Positions 32,581-44,214 of a DNA stretch of 64,000 bases are shown piece by piece. Within the stretch, counting starts at the first letter, position 1, and each line of letters starts with the position of its first letter. The notes under the pieces are model-generated. The model had not been told where the DNA came from and made no database searches. It saw nothing but the letters and a program-made list of their open reading frames with translations. Source of the stretch: Oryzias latipes. Taxonomy: Eukaryota > Chordata > Actinopteri > Beloniformes > Adrianichthyidae. The position numbers and the translations under genes were made by a program. Where the stretch lies: contig NC_019863.2 of assembly GCF_002234675.1 (NCBI RefSeq), positions 495,109 through 559,108 of the forward strand, in the 5' to 3' direction.

Positions 32581-35500
32581 TTAGCTGCCATGTTCTTTTC
32601 CTCTGTGCGATGACATCACATCCGCTTTGCTCTGACGAGTGGCGGCGGAGCTTTCTTCAGACCTTTTCCTCACGGTTTTCTCCGTCTTCTTGGTGTAGCG
32701 GTGCTGCTGAACCGCCTGCATGACGTCTGCGGCGCTCCACTGGTTTCGGGTGAGCGCCTGGCGGGACGTGAAGAGTCCGTCTCGTGTGCGCCTCACGTTT
32801 TTGCACACGGCTGTGCTGCGCAGCTCCAGTCCGATCTCGTGCACCACTTTCCGCAAGTATTTCTGCGTTTCATTCAGGCACTGCACCTCTGTGAAAACAA
32901 CAGCGGGGAGAGGTTTCCCAGAGTTTAAGACGAGTAAATCCAGCCTCTCCATGTCCAGTTGTTGAGTCGGTCATCCCGCTCACGTCTCCTGCTGGTCCAG
33001 AACGCGAGCAGCTCACATTCTGGAACAGCTGGAGACGTGAGCGGGACCACATCGCCCCCATTCTGCCTACCTGTGACTGCAGCTCCCCCAAATGCAGGGA
33101 ACAAGTTTCACACAGCTAACAGGACTTTAACTTGTGTTTTTGTCCTTTTTTAATCTTCAGTTGCTTAAACCTTTTAGTTGTTGCTTTTAATATCTTAAGC
33201 TTTTAATGCACAGTCCGGTCACTTGAAGGTAACATGCCGTTAAGCTTGAGTGGAGCTTGCTTATCTGAGTTACCTAAAGTGAAGCTTGGAGGCTGGAAGT
33301 GAACGCATCGCAGTCCTGTCAAAATGGGAGCAGATTTCCCATCGGGGCCCAGCAGGCCCTGCACGGCCAACTCATAGGCTTCCTGGGAGCTCATGTCAAC
33401 GTTGGAGAACCTGCAAGAAACCAAGTCTGTTCCATCTTTCCTGCAGCACTGAAGGATCACAAACACACAGATTTCGATCCAAAGTTATGTTTCAACACCA
33501 CAGACGTCAGCAGTGACACCTGAATGCTACACGCTCTTTGACAGACCGTAACTCTGTTCAGACGCCGATTCTGACGCAGAGAAAAGCTACTTTTCTCATT
33601 GCAAAAGCTTTTCACTGCTGCAAAGCCTTCATCAAAAGCACCATATGGAGGTGGAGCGTACAGGTGCTGCAGGTTTTTGGGGGCGTGGTCTCTCCAGCAT
33701 GTCCTGCTGGGAACATCTGGGGGGGCAGAGGTGCTTAGACTGCTGATCCCTCGACCCGGTCCCTTATGTGATGAAGATGGATGGAGGGAGGGAGGGAGGG
33801 AGGGATGGTTGGGTGGATGGGTGGATGGGTGGAGGGAGGGATGGATGGATACCAGCAGGTGTCCACTACCTACGGTTGGAAGAGGCTTGGTGCGAAATGT
33901 CAAAGTGGTGTAAATCCCACGTTAATTGCCCCGGGGCTTTTTCTCTCTCAGCTCTATTCCGATGAAAGACCCGGTGCGTTACAAATATGAATTTCTCCTT
34001 CATAATCATGTTTACAAAGGTTGGCAAATCCGTGTTTGCAAAAGGACGCCGTCTATACGTCATTACCAAACAGGAGTTCAGCTAAAGTGTGGGTGTGAGT
34101 TCAGCACGTAGAGCAGACTGTCACACTTCAATGACGTGAGGGTCTGGACCACAGAAGCCTTGAACCTGGGTTTACGGGCGTTTACGTTGACTTTTTAGAG
34201 AGAGTGTCCACTTGAATGCGAGGTGCTGCATGGATGTAGCTTTAAAGCGTCACATATCAGCACAAAGCTGCTTTTCTCCACGTCAGACTCCTCTGGAATT
34301 GGGTTCAGAGCATAAGCAGTTGAAAAGGTACGGCAGTCAGAAGAAAGTCAACACTGGAGCTCCGTCCGGTGTTAACGGGTTGAGAAAAAAACCAGAGTCA
34401 GATTTAGAGAAATATTTGACTTTTAGCAGTCACTGCCTTACATTCTCGTTGCCTTCTGATTGGCTCCCTCCAGCATTGCCAGCACTCTCTCCAGCTTATC
34501 AAGAGTGATGTGACCTGATAAAACACAACACTTATGGGTGTGCAGTATAAACCATTCCAGTATAAACCATTCCTTAACACAGTCCTAATGGAAGAGGCCA
34601 GACAGCACCTGCTTATTTAAAATACATCTGAACCTCATTTGTTTTATTCTGAAACATTTCTTCAGTGGTTTAAGACGCTGTGAAAAAAGGGAAACTACCG
34701 TAAGTGGATTTTTCCACAACTCGACCCGTGTGAGAGAAGTCTTTGGTTGCCATCCCAAATTCACATTCCAGCATATAATCCTGAAAGGAACAAAAGCAGC
34801 ATTGAGCTCATCGCCACAGCGTGTAGCTGAACTACTTCTTCAAACCAGCAGAGGACAGGCATTACCCGGGTCACTCGTGTCTTGTACAGGTCATCTAGAG
34901 CCTTGTTTCCATTCCCAACAGCGAGAACTACAACGTGAACACAGGGCGGTCCTTTCTTATTTTGTTCAGGTTGGATGCAGCAGCATCACCTCAGGATCAG
35001 GTGAGAGGTCATACCCAGAACTCCAGAGGAGGCGGCGTCCAGGCGATGGCCGACTCCAACGCGTATGTGTTGGAATTCAGGTCCGGTTACTGAAATGAGA
35101 AATCCCAAAATCAAGATGCAAATCTGGGTCTCCTGACCTTTTAAATGAACAATGATGGACACTTGTTCCCCACAGTCACAGTTCCTCACATGGAAACAGC
35201 CTTTTATAACTGTAGGCCCTGAACTTTATTCAAAATCTTTACCTGGGGGGGGGGGCATAACGTGCAGGACATGAATCAAATCAACCTTTATAATGACCTC
35301 AATTCAAAGTGTGTTTAGAGCAGCCTTTTTGTCGTAGGATCATTACAAATGTTGTCTGTGCTGCAATTGTCCCTTTTTTTCTTTTAACAGATGTTTCAAC
35401 GATTCTTTTGTTGTCAGTTTGCTTCTTGTTTAGTTGGCTTCAGTTACAAACATTTCATGAATCTTTTAGCATTTTCTGTATTTGGGTTTTCTGAGTGTTG

Positions 35501-36445
35501 ATATTCTGGTCTTAAAGTCCCACTATGATCATCCTCTGATATATTCTAAAAGTGTTCCCAGTCATCTTTTAGTTCCTAACACCATCACTGCCACGGAGGA
35601 TGTAGTCATCCACATGCGGATGCATCAGAATGGAGCAGAGCAGGAAGTTTGCAGCTTCTACATCTACAAGCTTATTCCAACTGCATGTTTTCGTCTGCTC
35701 CTGATTCACTGCGATTTGATTAAACAAATACTCGGAAATGCTGCTTTGAGCTTCAATTCTTTCATAGATGTCCATCATGAGAAAAATGCCACAAGAACAT
35801 GTGAAACACACAGTTTTCATAGGAGTGAGTCGTAAAACTGGAACGATGTGATGGAGCTCAGACAGGAAACACTGCTGATGGTTGTTCTGCTGCTCTGACG
35901 TCACCACTGACTGGTTCATTCTGTTGCCTGCTTTCTCAGGTCGCACACAATTACAGGTATTCTACAGCTTCTCTGCGTCCTCTCAAACCCCGAGCACGTA
36001 CAGCGCATGCGCAGTAATGGTAATTTTGGCTATTCAATAGGTTTGATTCTCTGGCTGAAGCTGAGAAATGAAACTAAACCCGACTTCCACAGCGACTTAC
36101 CCAGAGGATGATGGGAGAGCGCAGGCACCGGTGCCGCGGACAGCGACGCCGCCGCTCCGGCCTCGCCGGTCGGACTCGGTTCCGCCAAGAACCGAACCTT
36201 GTGGGGAAGAGCCGGTGGGGGGGCGACGTTCCCTCCAGCAGAACGACAGGTTCATGAACATTTGCATGTACGTGACGCAGTTTAAAAACATGAATGTGGA
36301 TAGCTATGCCGACAGGACAGCTTTCCCCCTCACCTTTAAGGAGGTTAGTCTCGATGGTATCACGCACGAGCTTCCAGTGCACGCCGAGGGGTTTGTAAAC
36401 ACAGAACAAGCCGTGTAACCGGCGAAGCTTTAGCGGGGTTACCAT
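32581..36445 (-). CDS. trub2: TruB-family pseudouridine synthase 2 (mitochondrial)
   Basis: Minus-strand coding exons in order: 36,445-36,334; 36,232-36,101; 35,089-35,015; 34,927-34,866; 34,780-34,699; 34,514-34,442; 33,410-33,274; 32,888-32,581. Every junction is GT-AG and phases agree, giving 981 nt and 326 aa (human TRUB2 is 331). The start MVTPLKLRRLHGLFCVYKPL matches the family N-terminus. The catalytic motif GVGHRLDAASSGVL keeps its Asp. The C-terminal block EVQCLNETQKYLRKVVHEIG and KNVRRTRDGLFT is typical of TRUB2. In mammals TRUB2 works in mitochondria, modifying mt-mRNAs and supporting the mitoribosome. Residues 38-81 (exon 2) are GC-rich and divergent, as expected of this Ala/Pro loop. 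Convergent with the rab44-like gene. Exon 2's acceptor (GAG/GG) is the least typical. Confidence 0.95.
33778..33852. repeat. GGAGGGA/TGGATGGG simple repeat
   Basis: Purine-rich tandem GGGA and GGAT words inside trub2 intron 6. The open frames here are repeat translations. Confidence 0.85.
35512..35832 (+). mobile_element. Dispersed non-autonomous repeat, copy 2
   Basis: It begins TTAAAGTCCCACTATGATCA, contains GATGCATCAGAATGGAGCAG and ends near TTTTCATAGGAGTGAGTC, the approximate inverse of the start. It is the same family as the copies at 23.7 and 57.8 kb. It lies in trub2 intron 2, antisense to the gene. Confidence 0.6.
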
Positions 36446-36958
36446 GGTGTTAAAAACTATTATTACTACTATAAATTTACATTGTTAGATGGTTGTCACG
36501 CCAGTCAGCTGCACAAGGATGCAAAAATCCGTCACATTGCTATGACGCATGCGTACATTGTACCACACGCCTCACCAGGTTAGATGCTGTTTTTATACTG
36601 CCACCTGCTGGACTGGAGGACGACAATAAAAGGTCAATAAACCTGTTTTTGTTTGGTTGTGTTTTATTAAACAATTCAGTTAAGGGGAAAGGTTTAACAA
36701 ACAAACAATAAAAGAAGTTATTTTGAATTTCATTTTTTATCATAACAATAAAAATGTATACATGTCTACACATACAGTCATAACTTCAAAACTAATTAAT
36801 GCACAACAAAAAATGAGACTAAATTAAATTAGGCCGGTGCTCACACTAACTCCTTAGTGAGTGTGCTCAAATGTTCAAATAAGTCTATCCAATGTGTCTC
36901 ATCTCTCATGTCTTCCTTCTCACATGCACTCCAGTGACACCAAAGAACTATACATCAG
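36446..36958. other. trub2 upstream flank
   Basis: The trub2 promoter should lie just right of 36,445. I see no TATA-like or other diagnostic site. The rest is AT-rich without recognisable genes. Confidence 0.35.
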
Positions 36959-36985
36959 CCCCCCCCCCCCCCCCCCCCCCCCCCC
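36959..36985. repeat. 27-C homopolymer
   Basis: An uninterrupted run of about 27 C, the longest mononucleotide G/C tract in the window. The true length is uncertain because such tracts are hard to sequence. Confidence 0.85.
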
Positions 36986-36999
36986 GGTTCTTTCTCTCT

Positions 37000-38125
37000 C
37001 TCCCATACATTTTCTACTTTCCAGTTACCAGATCCCAGTGAAATCTCCCCCCTCATCCAAGGTCAAAACCGTCTGCATGTCAGCTTCTTTGATCATGCCT
37101 CCCCTTTCTCCGTCTCCTTATCTCTGCCATTATTCATTCTTTATCAGCTTCTGGTACTGTTCTTTGAAAAACCCGGCTCCGATCCTAATATTCTTAGCAA
37201 GTACTGTTGATTTTTAACCTGCCATTTATTTCCAAAATCCTCGGAAAAAATAGTCTCAATATTTCATTCCATCCTCCTCCATAGACTTTCTTGTCTTTCC
37301 CACCCCCCTCTGCTGGTTTCATTCTTCTCAGTTCATCCAACTTAAATTAGATCTCAGTCTTCATCAGTTTCTACGGGTGTTCCTCAGGGTTCTGTCCTCG
37401 GTCCTCTTCTCTTAATCAGTTCCTTCCTACTTCTGGCATTATTTTTCGTAAATTCAACATTGACTTTCCTTGTTTCGGGGATGACACCCAGCTCTATCTG
37501 TCCAGTAAACCTGATTCCTCTCTTCCACCCCCGACCTTTTCCTCCTGTTTGTTTGAAATCAAAAACTGGTTTACTTTATTAAACTCAACAGCGACAAAAC
37601 CAAACTACTTTTTGTAGGCTCCAAATACACCCTTTCCAAAGTGTCTAGTATCTGTAGATTCAGCTGCTGTCTCCTCCTCCCCTTAGATAAAGCGTCTGGG
37701 TGTCGTTCTCGATATCTCACTATCTTTTCATTCTCACAAATAATGACGTTACTCGATCTGCCTACTTTCATCTGCGCAACATTAACTGTCTCCGCCTCTC
37801 TCTCCCTGTCCACTCCACTTCTATCTTGGTTCCCAGTTTGGTCACGTCTCGCCTCAACTACTGTAATTCATTCCTTTCCAGTCTCCCAGACAAAACCCTC
37901 AACAAACTACAACTGGTCATAATATCCAGAACTCTGATCTCCAATCTGTGATCACATCACCCCCGTCCTCCAGCAAGTGCTCTGGCTCCTAATTTAATTC
38001 AGAATTCAATTCAACTCCTCCTCTGACTTTTAAAGCCCTCGTCTCGCTCGTCTAGTCACCATGGGGCCTTCAGGCTCCCCAACTCTGTGTCTCTCCCCCG
38101 CCTGACCTTCACTGTGTCCCCCAGC
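37000..38125 (+). mobile_element. Decayed L2/Rex1-like LINE reverse transcriptase
   Basis: Across frameshifts the plus strand reads NLPFISKILE, then STGVPQGSVLGPLL, GDDTQLYLS (the RT active site, from FADDTQLY), YFHLRNIN, and [20 protein letters not shown]. These are RT motifs 2 to 7 and the downstream region of the L2/CR1/Rex1 group. Many stops and small indels make it non-functional. A truncated Tc1 follows at about 38,131. Confidence 0.75.
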
Positions 38126-38130
38126 TTAAA

Positions 38131-38860
38131 CCAGTACATGTGCAGGCCCGTCTAAAGTCTGCTAGAGAGCATTTGGATGATCCAGAAGAGGATTGGGAGA
38201 ATGTGCTATGGTCAGATGAAACCACAATAGAACTTTTTGGTTAGAACTCTACTCGTCGTGTTTGGAGGAGAAAGAATGCTGAGCTGCATCCAAAGAACAC
38301 CAGACCTACTGTAAAGCATGGGGGTGGAAACATCATGGTTTGGGGATTATTTTCAGTGAAGGGACCAGGACGACTGATCCATGTAAAGGAAAGAATGAAT
38401 GGGGCCACGTATGGTCAGATTTGGAGTGAAGCATTTCAAGGTCCTGGAGTGGCCTAGCCAGTCTCCAGATCTCAACCCCAAAGAAAGCCTTAGGAGGAAG
38501 TTAAAAGTCTTTGTAACCCAGCGACAACCCCAAAACATCACTCTTGAGGAGATCTGCATGGAGGAATGGGCCAAAATACCAGCAACAGTTTGTGAAAACC
38601 TTGTGAAAGTCTTTGACTGCTGTCATTGCCAACAAAGGGTATGTAACAAAGTAATAGGTTGAACTTTTGCTTTTGAACTTATTTTCCACATGGATTTACA
38701 AATAAATTCTTTAACAATCAGACAATGTGATTGTTTTTCTTATTTTGTTTCTCTTAGTTGAGGTTTACCTATGATAAAATTTACAGGCCTCTCTCAACTT
38801 TTAAGTAGGAATGTACAATTGGTGGCTAACTAAATATTTTTTTGCTCCTTTTACTTTCCA
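38131..38860 (+). mobile_element. 5'-truncated Tc1-like transposon, family A
   Basis: The plus strand encodes [55 protein letters not shown] and (after frameshift) the SQSPDLNP region of a Tc1 DD34E transposase. There is a stop right after IELFG and further frameshifts. The right end contains ACAGGCCTCTCTCAACTTTT and GTGGCTAACTAAATA, the inner TIR of the family whose left TIR is seen at 55.64 kb. The N-terminal DNA-binding half is missing. Confidence 0.85.
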
Positions 38861-39129
38861 GTTACTTTTTAAAGTTAAAACCTTTTTGTTTTTCTTTAAT
38901 GCCAAAGAGTCACAATGGAGGGGTAAAAGAGAACCTCAGTTTGCCCCCCCTTGAAAACAAAACAGGCTTTTGCTTTCTTTTATTTCGCTCTTCACTGCAG
39001 CTAGATAGCAGTAGTTAACCAAAACGCTGTTTGCCAAAGTTTTACAGCAATACAAAAAGAAGAAACCAGAACAGGTGCTACTAGAGCTACTGGAGCCTTG
39101 AGACTAGTAGCAGGTGCTTTCAAAACTAC

Positions 39130-39900
39130 ATAAACAGCAGCACTCCAGGTAGAAATGGCAGAAATGCCCCTGGACCTGTGAAGGTTACAGCTGGGGTTAA
39201 ATTACTGGTTTGAAAGGGCAGGACCAAAATCATCCGTCTAAAGCTGTTTTGAGTGATGTTTGGGAGAAACAGAAAAGGAGCTTGACCAGTTTTGGGTGGG
39301 CAATGAACAAAAAGTGACAGAACTGAAGTTAGACCACATTTACCTTAGTCAAACGGTGCCATTGGCGGTAATCCCACCATGGTTATTTCAAGGCAGTGTG
39401 GTCGATTTAGGGAGAAGTTTTATTTGCGTATAAATCAGAATATATTGATTATGTAAAGATTCATTCAGATGCATCTCAAGGGTTGAAGGGAGAGACGGGC
39501 AGCTTTTGTCGTCCGGGAGTTTAAGGTCACTGTACAAGAAAGAATTAACAATGGGATTACGATGTACACTGCAGAACTGATAGCATTATTACTGGTATTG
39601 AATTAGATAAACAACGTTAGACCTCTCAGTAAATATTTAAAGGTCTTATCTTATGGAAATAACGGTGGGAGGAAGGAGGGACAGGAAGGAGGTATAGGGA
39701 CTGCAGAAGACAGTAGAGAATATGATGCATGTTGGGAGGAAATTGGAATAACTAAATATCCTCCATACAAGCAGACTTTCATGAGAGGTAAGCACACAAG
39801 TGGGAAAAGCGACTTCTGTGATGTGAAGGAATCTATAGAACATGTGATGAGTTTAACAGACAAAGGACCATTTTTGTAGAACACTTTCAAACCTTCCAGA
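39130..39900 (+). mobile_element. Decayed I-clade (Nimb-like) LINE, RNase H region
   Basis: Frames shift, but the plus strand reads KDHPSKAVLSDVWEKQKRS, then an RNase H-like segment (IHSDASQGLKGETG, VVREFKVTVQERINNGITMY, TAELIALLL), then a C-terminal Cys-motif remnant (CDVKESIEHVMS). This order fits the end of an I-type LINE ORF2 in fish. Several stops show it is dead. Confidence 0.7.
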
Positions 39901-40023
39901 TAAACTGGGATTTACGAAGCAAACTAAATAGTCGAACTGCTGATTATTTTTAAAGTAATTTTTAAGAACGACTAAGTTGCTCGGTAGAATTTAGGTGCAG
40001 GAATAAGTCAGTTGTATGGTGCT

Positions 40024-40170
40024 AGCCCTTGTGCTATCCTAGGTACTTTAACATTGGGGGTTGGGTTATTTAGACCCACTAGACAGTGCGCTGAACCTTT
40101 TTTCTTCAATGATTTGTGATCTTCGCTGGTTTCCATGGATTACATGAAATCTTTCCACCTTTATCCACCT
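40024..40170 (+). mobile_element. Truncated MITE, AGCCCTTGTGCTATCC family, copy 1
   Basis: It shares one terminal segment, and about 140 bp of internal sequence (AACATTGGGGGTTGGG, CACTAGACAGTGCGCTGAAC, TTCTTCAATGATTTGTGATC), with the fuller element at 47.33-47.52 kb in opposite orientation. Confidence 0.75.
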
Positions 40171-40599
40171 TATTTACATTTTGGATGTAAATGTGTGAGA
40201 ATGACATAAGCCTTTATTTTGCCTGGACACCACTGGAAACACATTCATATGATGATTTAGAGTTTCTCAGATCCGCGTAGCAGCACTTCTGCCTTCAGCG
40301 ATCTGATTGCTGGTCTGAAGACAAAGCTAGTCCCGGGGAAAGTTTCTACGAACGGCGGTGCGTCCGAAGGAGGACCGTGGAAGGCGGAAATGGTGCTATG
40401 TAGTCCTGAGAAGCAGTGTAAAATCATCAGGAGTGCATAGCCGTCACAAAGCCGTCTTCTCTGCTGCTAACACAAGGCTACACTGCTCTTAGCATGTGTC
40501 TGTTAGCAGCCGGACACACGGAGAAAGCACTGATGTCATCGCCCCGCCTCCTCTCTGGAAATGCTAAATTGAATTGAATTATACAACACTATTCACAGG

Positions 40600-40990
40600 G
40601 TGGATGTTAAAATGCAAATGCAATCTCCTCTTTGCATTTTCGTTTTAATTATGACACAGAATAAGCACTTTTTAAGTAGAAAAGGAAAAAGCATTCCTTC
40701 AAAATGCTTTTTGATTTTAATTTTGAGTCATTTGATGCAGCTGCATTTTGAAAATGAAAAAGCATTTCTGTTAATCCATTTTAAATGTCAAATTAGACAT
40801 TTTTTAAATGAATTTTGCTACACATTTGCCAGAGAACTTCTTAAAAGTAAAATGTCAAGTACCGTTTTCATTTTCATTTTAATTAAGTGACAGAATAAGC
40901 AGTGTTGAAGAAGAAAATGGAAAAGCATTTTGGCTAATTGCTTTTTAATTTTAATTTTAAGTCCAAAAATGCAGCTTCATTTTGAAAAGG
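40600..40990. repeat. Imperfect tandem duplication, period about 235 bp
   Basis: Two diverged units each contain TTTTAATTA-GACAGAATAAGC, a GAAAAGCATT word, TTTTTAATTTTAATTTT-like stretches, and GCAGCT(T)CATTTTGAAAA. The second starts about 235 bp after the first. No coding sense. Confidence 0.55.
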
Positions 40991-41070
40991 AAAAGGGATT
41001 TCTGGTTTTGAGTTTTATTTTTAATTATGCTACACAAATGTTTCAATAAGTATTATAAATTAGTATCTGT

Positions 41071-44000
41071 CTTTCTCTTTCGGCTTTTTCCATCAGGGGT
41101 CGCCACAGCGAATCATCCTTTTCCACCTCACTCTATCATGAACATCTTCTACCCTAACATTAGCCAACTTCATGTCCTCTGTTAAGACATCCATGTATCT
41201 CCTCTTTGGCCGTCCTCTTGCCCTCCTGCCAGGCAGCTCCATCTCCAATATCCTTCTACCAATATATCCACTATCCCTCCTCTGAACATGTCCAAACCAT
41301 CTCAGTCTGGCTTCTCTGACTTTGTCGCTAACACAGGCAACATGAGCCGTCCCTCTGATGTACTCGTTCCTTATCCTGTCTAAACTGGTCACTCCTAAGG
41401 AGAACCTCAACATCTTCATCTCCGCTACCTCCATCTCAGCCTCTTGTCTCTGTCTCACTGCTACCGTCTCTAACCCATAGAGCAGAGCTGGTCTCACTAC
41501 TGTCTTGTACACCTTTCCTTTGAGTCTTGCTGACACTCTTCTGTCACACAACACTCCTGACACTTTCCTCCACCCGCTCCAACCTGCCTGCACTCGCCTC
41601 TTCACCTCTTTTCCACACTCCCCATCACACTGAACTGTTGACCCCAAGTACTTAAACTCCTGCACCTTCTTCACCTCAGTCCCCTGTAACCTAACGCTTC
41701 TACCTTGATCCCTCTCGTTCAGACACATGTAATCTGTCTTACTACGACTGACCTTCATGCCTCTTCTTTCCAGAGCAAACCTCCACCTCTCTAGCTGTTC
41801 CTCCACCTGCTCTCTACTCTCACTGCAAATTACAATGTCATCTGCAAACATCATTGTCCAGGGAGATTCCTGTCTTACCTCGTCTGTCAGCCTGTCCATC
41901 AGCATAGCAAACAAAAAAGGACTCAAAGCTGATCCTTGGTGTAGTCCCACCTCCACCTTGAACTCCTCTGTCTGACCTACAGCACATCTCACCACCGTCA
42001 TACTTCTCTCATACATGTCCTGAACTACTCTGACATACTTCTCTGCCACTCCAGACGACCTCATACAGTACCACAGCTCCTCCCTCGGCACCCTGTCATA
42101 CGCCTTCTCTAAATCTACGAACACACAATGCAGCTCCTTCTGACCTTCTCTGTACTTTTCCATCAACATTCTCAAAGCAAAAATGGCATCAGTGGTGCTC
42201 TTACAGGGCATGAAACCATACTGCTGCTCACAAATCTCCACCTTCTTCCTAAGCCTGGCTTCCACTACTCTTTCCCACAGCTTCATAGTGTGGCTCATCA
42301 ACTTTATTCCTCTATAGTTGCTGCAGTTCTGCGTGTCACCCTTGTTCTTAAAGATCAGAACCAGAACGCTTCTCCTCCATTCCTCAGGCATCTTCTCACT
42401 CTCTAAAATCCTATTGAACAAACTCGTTAGAAATTCCACTGCTGTCTCTCCTAGGCACTTCCATACCTCCACAGGTACGTCATCAGGACCAACGGCCTTT
42501 CCGCTCTTCATCCTTTTCAGAGCCTTCCTAACCTCATCCTTTCCAATCTCTGCTACTTCCTGCTCCACAACAACCACATCTTCCTCCCTTCTTTCCCTGT
42601 CATTTTCCACGTTCATCAGCTCCTCAAAATACTCCTTCCATCTTTTCTGTACACTCTCCTGAGTTGTTAGCACCTTTCCATCTCTGTCCTTAATCACCCT
42701 TATCTGTTGCACGTCCTTCCCATCTCTGTCTCTCTGTCTGGCTAGCCTGTACAAGTCCTTCTCTCCTTCCTTTGTGTCTAACCTGTCATATAGCTCATCG
42801 TAAGCTTTCTGTTTGGCCTTTGCCACCTCTCTCTTCACTCTACGCTGCGCTTCCTTGTACTCCTGTCTACCTTCCTCAGTCCTTTCTACATCCCACTTCC
42901 TTTTAGCCAACCTCTTCCTCTGGACGCAGTCCTGTACTTCCTCATTCCACCACCAAGTTTCTTTACCGTCTTTCCTCTTTCCAGATGACACACCTAGCAA
43001 CTTCCTACCTGTTTCCCTGATAATTTCTGCTGTAGTTTCCCAGTCATCTGGAAGCTCATCCTGACCACCCAGGACCTGTCTCAACTTCTGCCTAAATTCC
43101 TCACAAGTTTCTTCATTCTGTAGCTTCCACCACTTGGTCTTCTTTTCTGTTTTCCCTCTCTTCTTCTTCCTGACCTCCAGAGTCATCTTACACACCACCA
43201 TGCGGTGCTGTCTGGCTACACTCTCTCCTACCACCACTTTGCAGTCATTAACCTCTCTCAAATGTCCTCGTCTACATAGGATGTAGTCCACCTGAGTACT
43301 CCTACCTCCACTTCTGGATGTCACTCTATGTTCCTCTCTCTTCTGGAAGTAAGTGTTGACTACAGCCATTTCCATCCTCTTCACAAAGTCCACCACCATC
43401 TGTCCCTCCAGATTCCTTTCCTTCACACCAAACCTGCCCATCACCTCCTCATCACCTCTGTTGCCCTCACCAACATGTCCATTAAAGTCTGCTCCAATAA
43501 CAACTCTCTCTCCTCTGGGGAAACTCTGTATGACCTCATCCAACTCACTCCAGAATCTCTCCTTCACTTCTAACTCACAGCCAACCTGTGGCGCATACCC
43601 ACTGACTACATTCACCATCACCCCTTCAATTTCTAACTTTAGGCTCATCATCCTGTCTGAGACTCTTTTCACCTCTAGAACACTGTTTACAAACTCCCCC
43701 TTCAGAATCACTCCTACCCCGTTTCTCTTCCTATCAACACCATGATAGAACAGTTTGTATCCTCCTCCAATACTACGTGCCTTGCTGCCCTTCCACCTTG
43801 TCTCCTGCACACACAGTACATCTACCTTCCTTCTCTCCATCATGTCTGCCAGCTCTCTGCCTTTCCCTTTCATTGTGCCAACGTTAAGAGTCCCTATTCT
43901 CAAACCTATGTTCCTGCCTTTTCCCTTCTCTCTATGGCCACGGACCCTTCTGCCTCCCCTCTTTCTTCGACCAACAGTAGTCAAATTTCCACCGACACCC

Positions 44001-44195
44001 TGTAGGTTAACAGCATCGGTGGCGGTCGTTGTTAACCCGGGCCTCGACCGATCCGGTATGTCTAAAGTGTTGTGGATGATTCGCATGGTTATTTTGGCAA
44101 TTTTTACGCCGGATGCCCTTCCTGACGCAACCCTCTCTATTTATCCGGGCTTGGGACCGGCACAGAGGCAACTGGTTTGCAACCCCTGTGGCTAG
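41071..44195 (-). mobile_element. Full-length RTE-type LINE, perfect 19-bp target duplication
   Basis: This 3,125-bp insertion is bounded by ATTATAAATTAGTATCTGT at 41,052-41,070 and again at 44,196-44,214, an exact direct repeat. The 3' end (left) has no poly-A, only GAAAGAGAAAG, as is usual for RTE elements. One long ORF (next entry) fills most of it, and about 110 bp of 5' leader precede the ORF. Boundaries and intact coding suggest a recent insertion. Confidence 0.93.
41093..44086 (-). CDS. RTE-type LINE endonuclease/reverse transcriptase polyprotein
   Basis: A 997-residue uninterrupted frame. The N-terminal third is an AP-type endonuclease: LRIGTLNVGTM, VLCVQETRW (catalytic Glu), VVIGADFNGHVG, STQVDYIL and a final His in RQHRMV. 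The centre and C-terminal part are the reverse transcriptase: SGKAVGPDDVPVEVWK, NYRGIKLMSHTMKLWE, FVDLEKAYDRVP, VGLHQGSALSPFLF and MFADDIVICSE (catalytic Asp pair). It ends with a CRRW-like tail (RLRWFGHVQRRD, GRPKRRYMDVL). The proteins cut target DNA and copy their RNA there. I found no internal stop or frameshift, so this copy may be competent. Exact clade (RTE or RTEX) is inferred. Confidence 0.93.
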   Translation of the reverse strand: MRIIHNTLDIPDRSRPGLTTTATDAVNLQGVGGNLTTVGRRKRGGRRVRGHREKGKGRNIGLRIGTLNVGTMKGKGRELADMMERRKVDVLCVQETRWKGSKARSIGGGYKLFYHGVDRKRNGVGVILKGEFVNSVLEVKRVSDRMMSLKLEIEGVMVNVVSGYAPQVGCELEVKERFWSELDEVIQSFPRGERVVIGADFNGHVGEGNRGDEEVMGRFGVKERNLEGQMVVDFVKRMEMAVVNTYFQKREEHRVTSRSGGRSTQVDYILCRRGHLREVNDCKVVVGESVARQHRMVVCKMTLEVRKKKRGKTEKKTKWWKLQNEETCEEFRQKLRQVLGGQDELPDDWETTAEIIRETGRKLLGVSSGKRKDGKETWWWNEEVQDCVQRKRLAKRKWDVERTEEGRQEYKEAQRRVKREVAKAKQKAYDELYDRLDTKEGEKDLYRLARQRDRDGKDVQQIRVIKDRDGKVLTTQESVQKRWKEYFEELMNVENDRERREEDVVVVEQEVAEIGKDEVRKALKRMKSGKAVGPDDVPVEVWKCLGETAVEFLTSLFNRILESEKMPEEWRRSVLVLIFKNKGDTQNCSNYRGIKLMSHTMKLWERVVEARLRKKVEICEQQYGFMPCKSTTDAIFALRMLMEKYREGQKELHCVFVDLEKAYDRVPREELWYCMRSSGVAEKYVRVVQDMYERSMTVVRCAVGQTEEFKVEVGLHQGSALSPFLFAMLMDRLTDEVRQESPWTMMFADDIVICSESREQVEEQLERWRFALERRGMKVSRSKTDYMCLNERDQGRSVRLQGTEVKKVQEFKYLGSTVQCDGECGKEVKRRVQAGWSGWRKVSGVLCDRRVSARLKGKVYKTVVRPALLYGLETVAVRQRQEAEMEVAEMKMLRFSLGVTSLDRIRNEYIRGTAHVACVSDKVREARLRWFGHVQRRDSGYIGRRILEMELPGRRARGRPKRRYMDVLTEDMKLANVRVEDVHDRVRWKRMIRCGDP

Positions 44196-44214
44196 ATTAT
44201 AAATTAGTATCTGT

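Noticed and set aside
41757-44195. Plus-strand frames of 72-146 residues across 41.7-44.2 kb
   Set aside because: Antisense shadows of the 997-residue RTE ORF.
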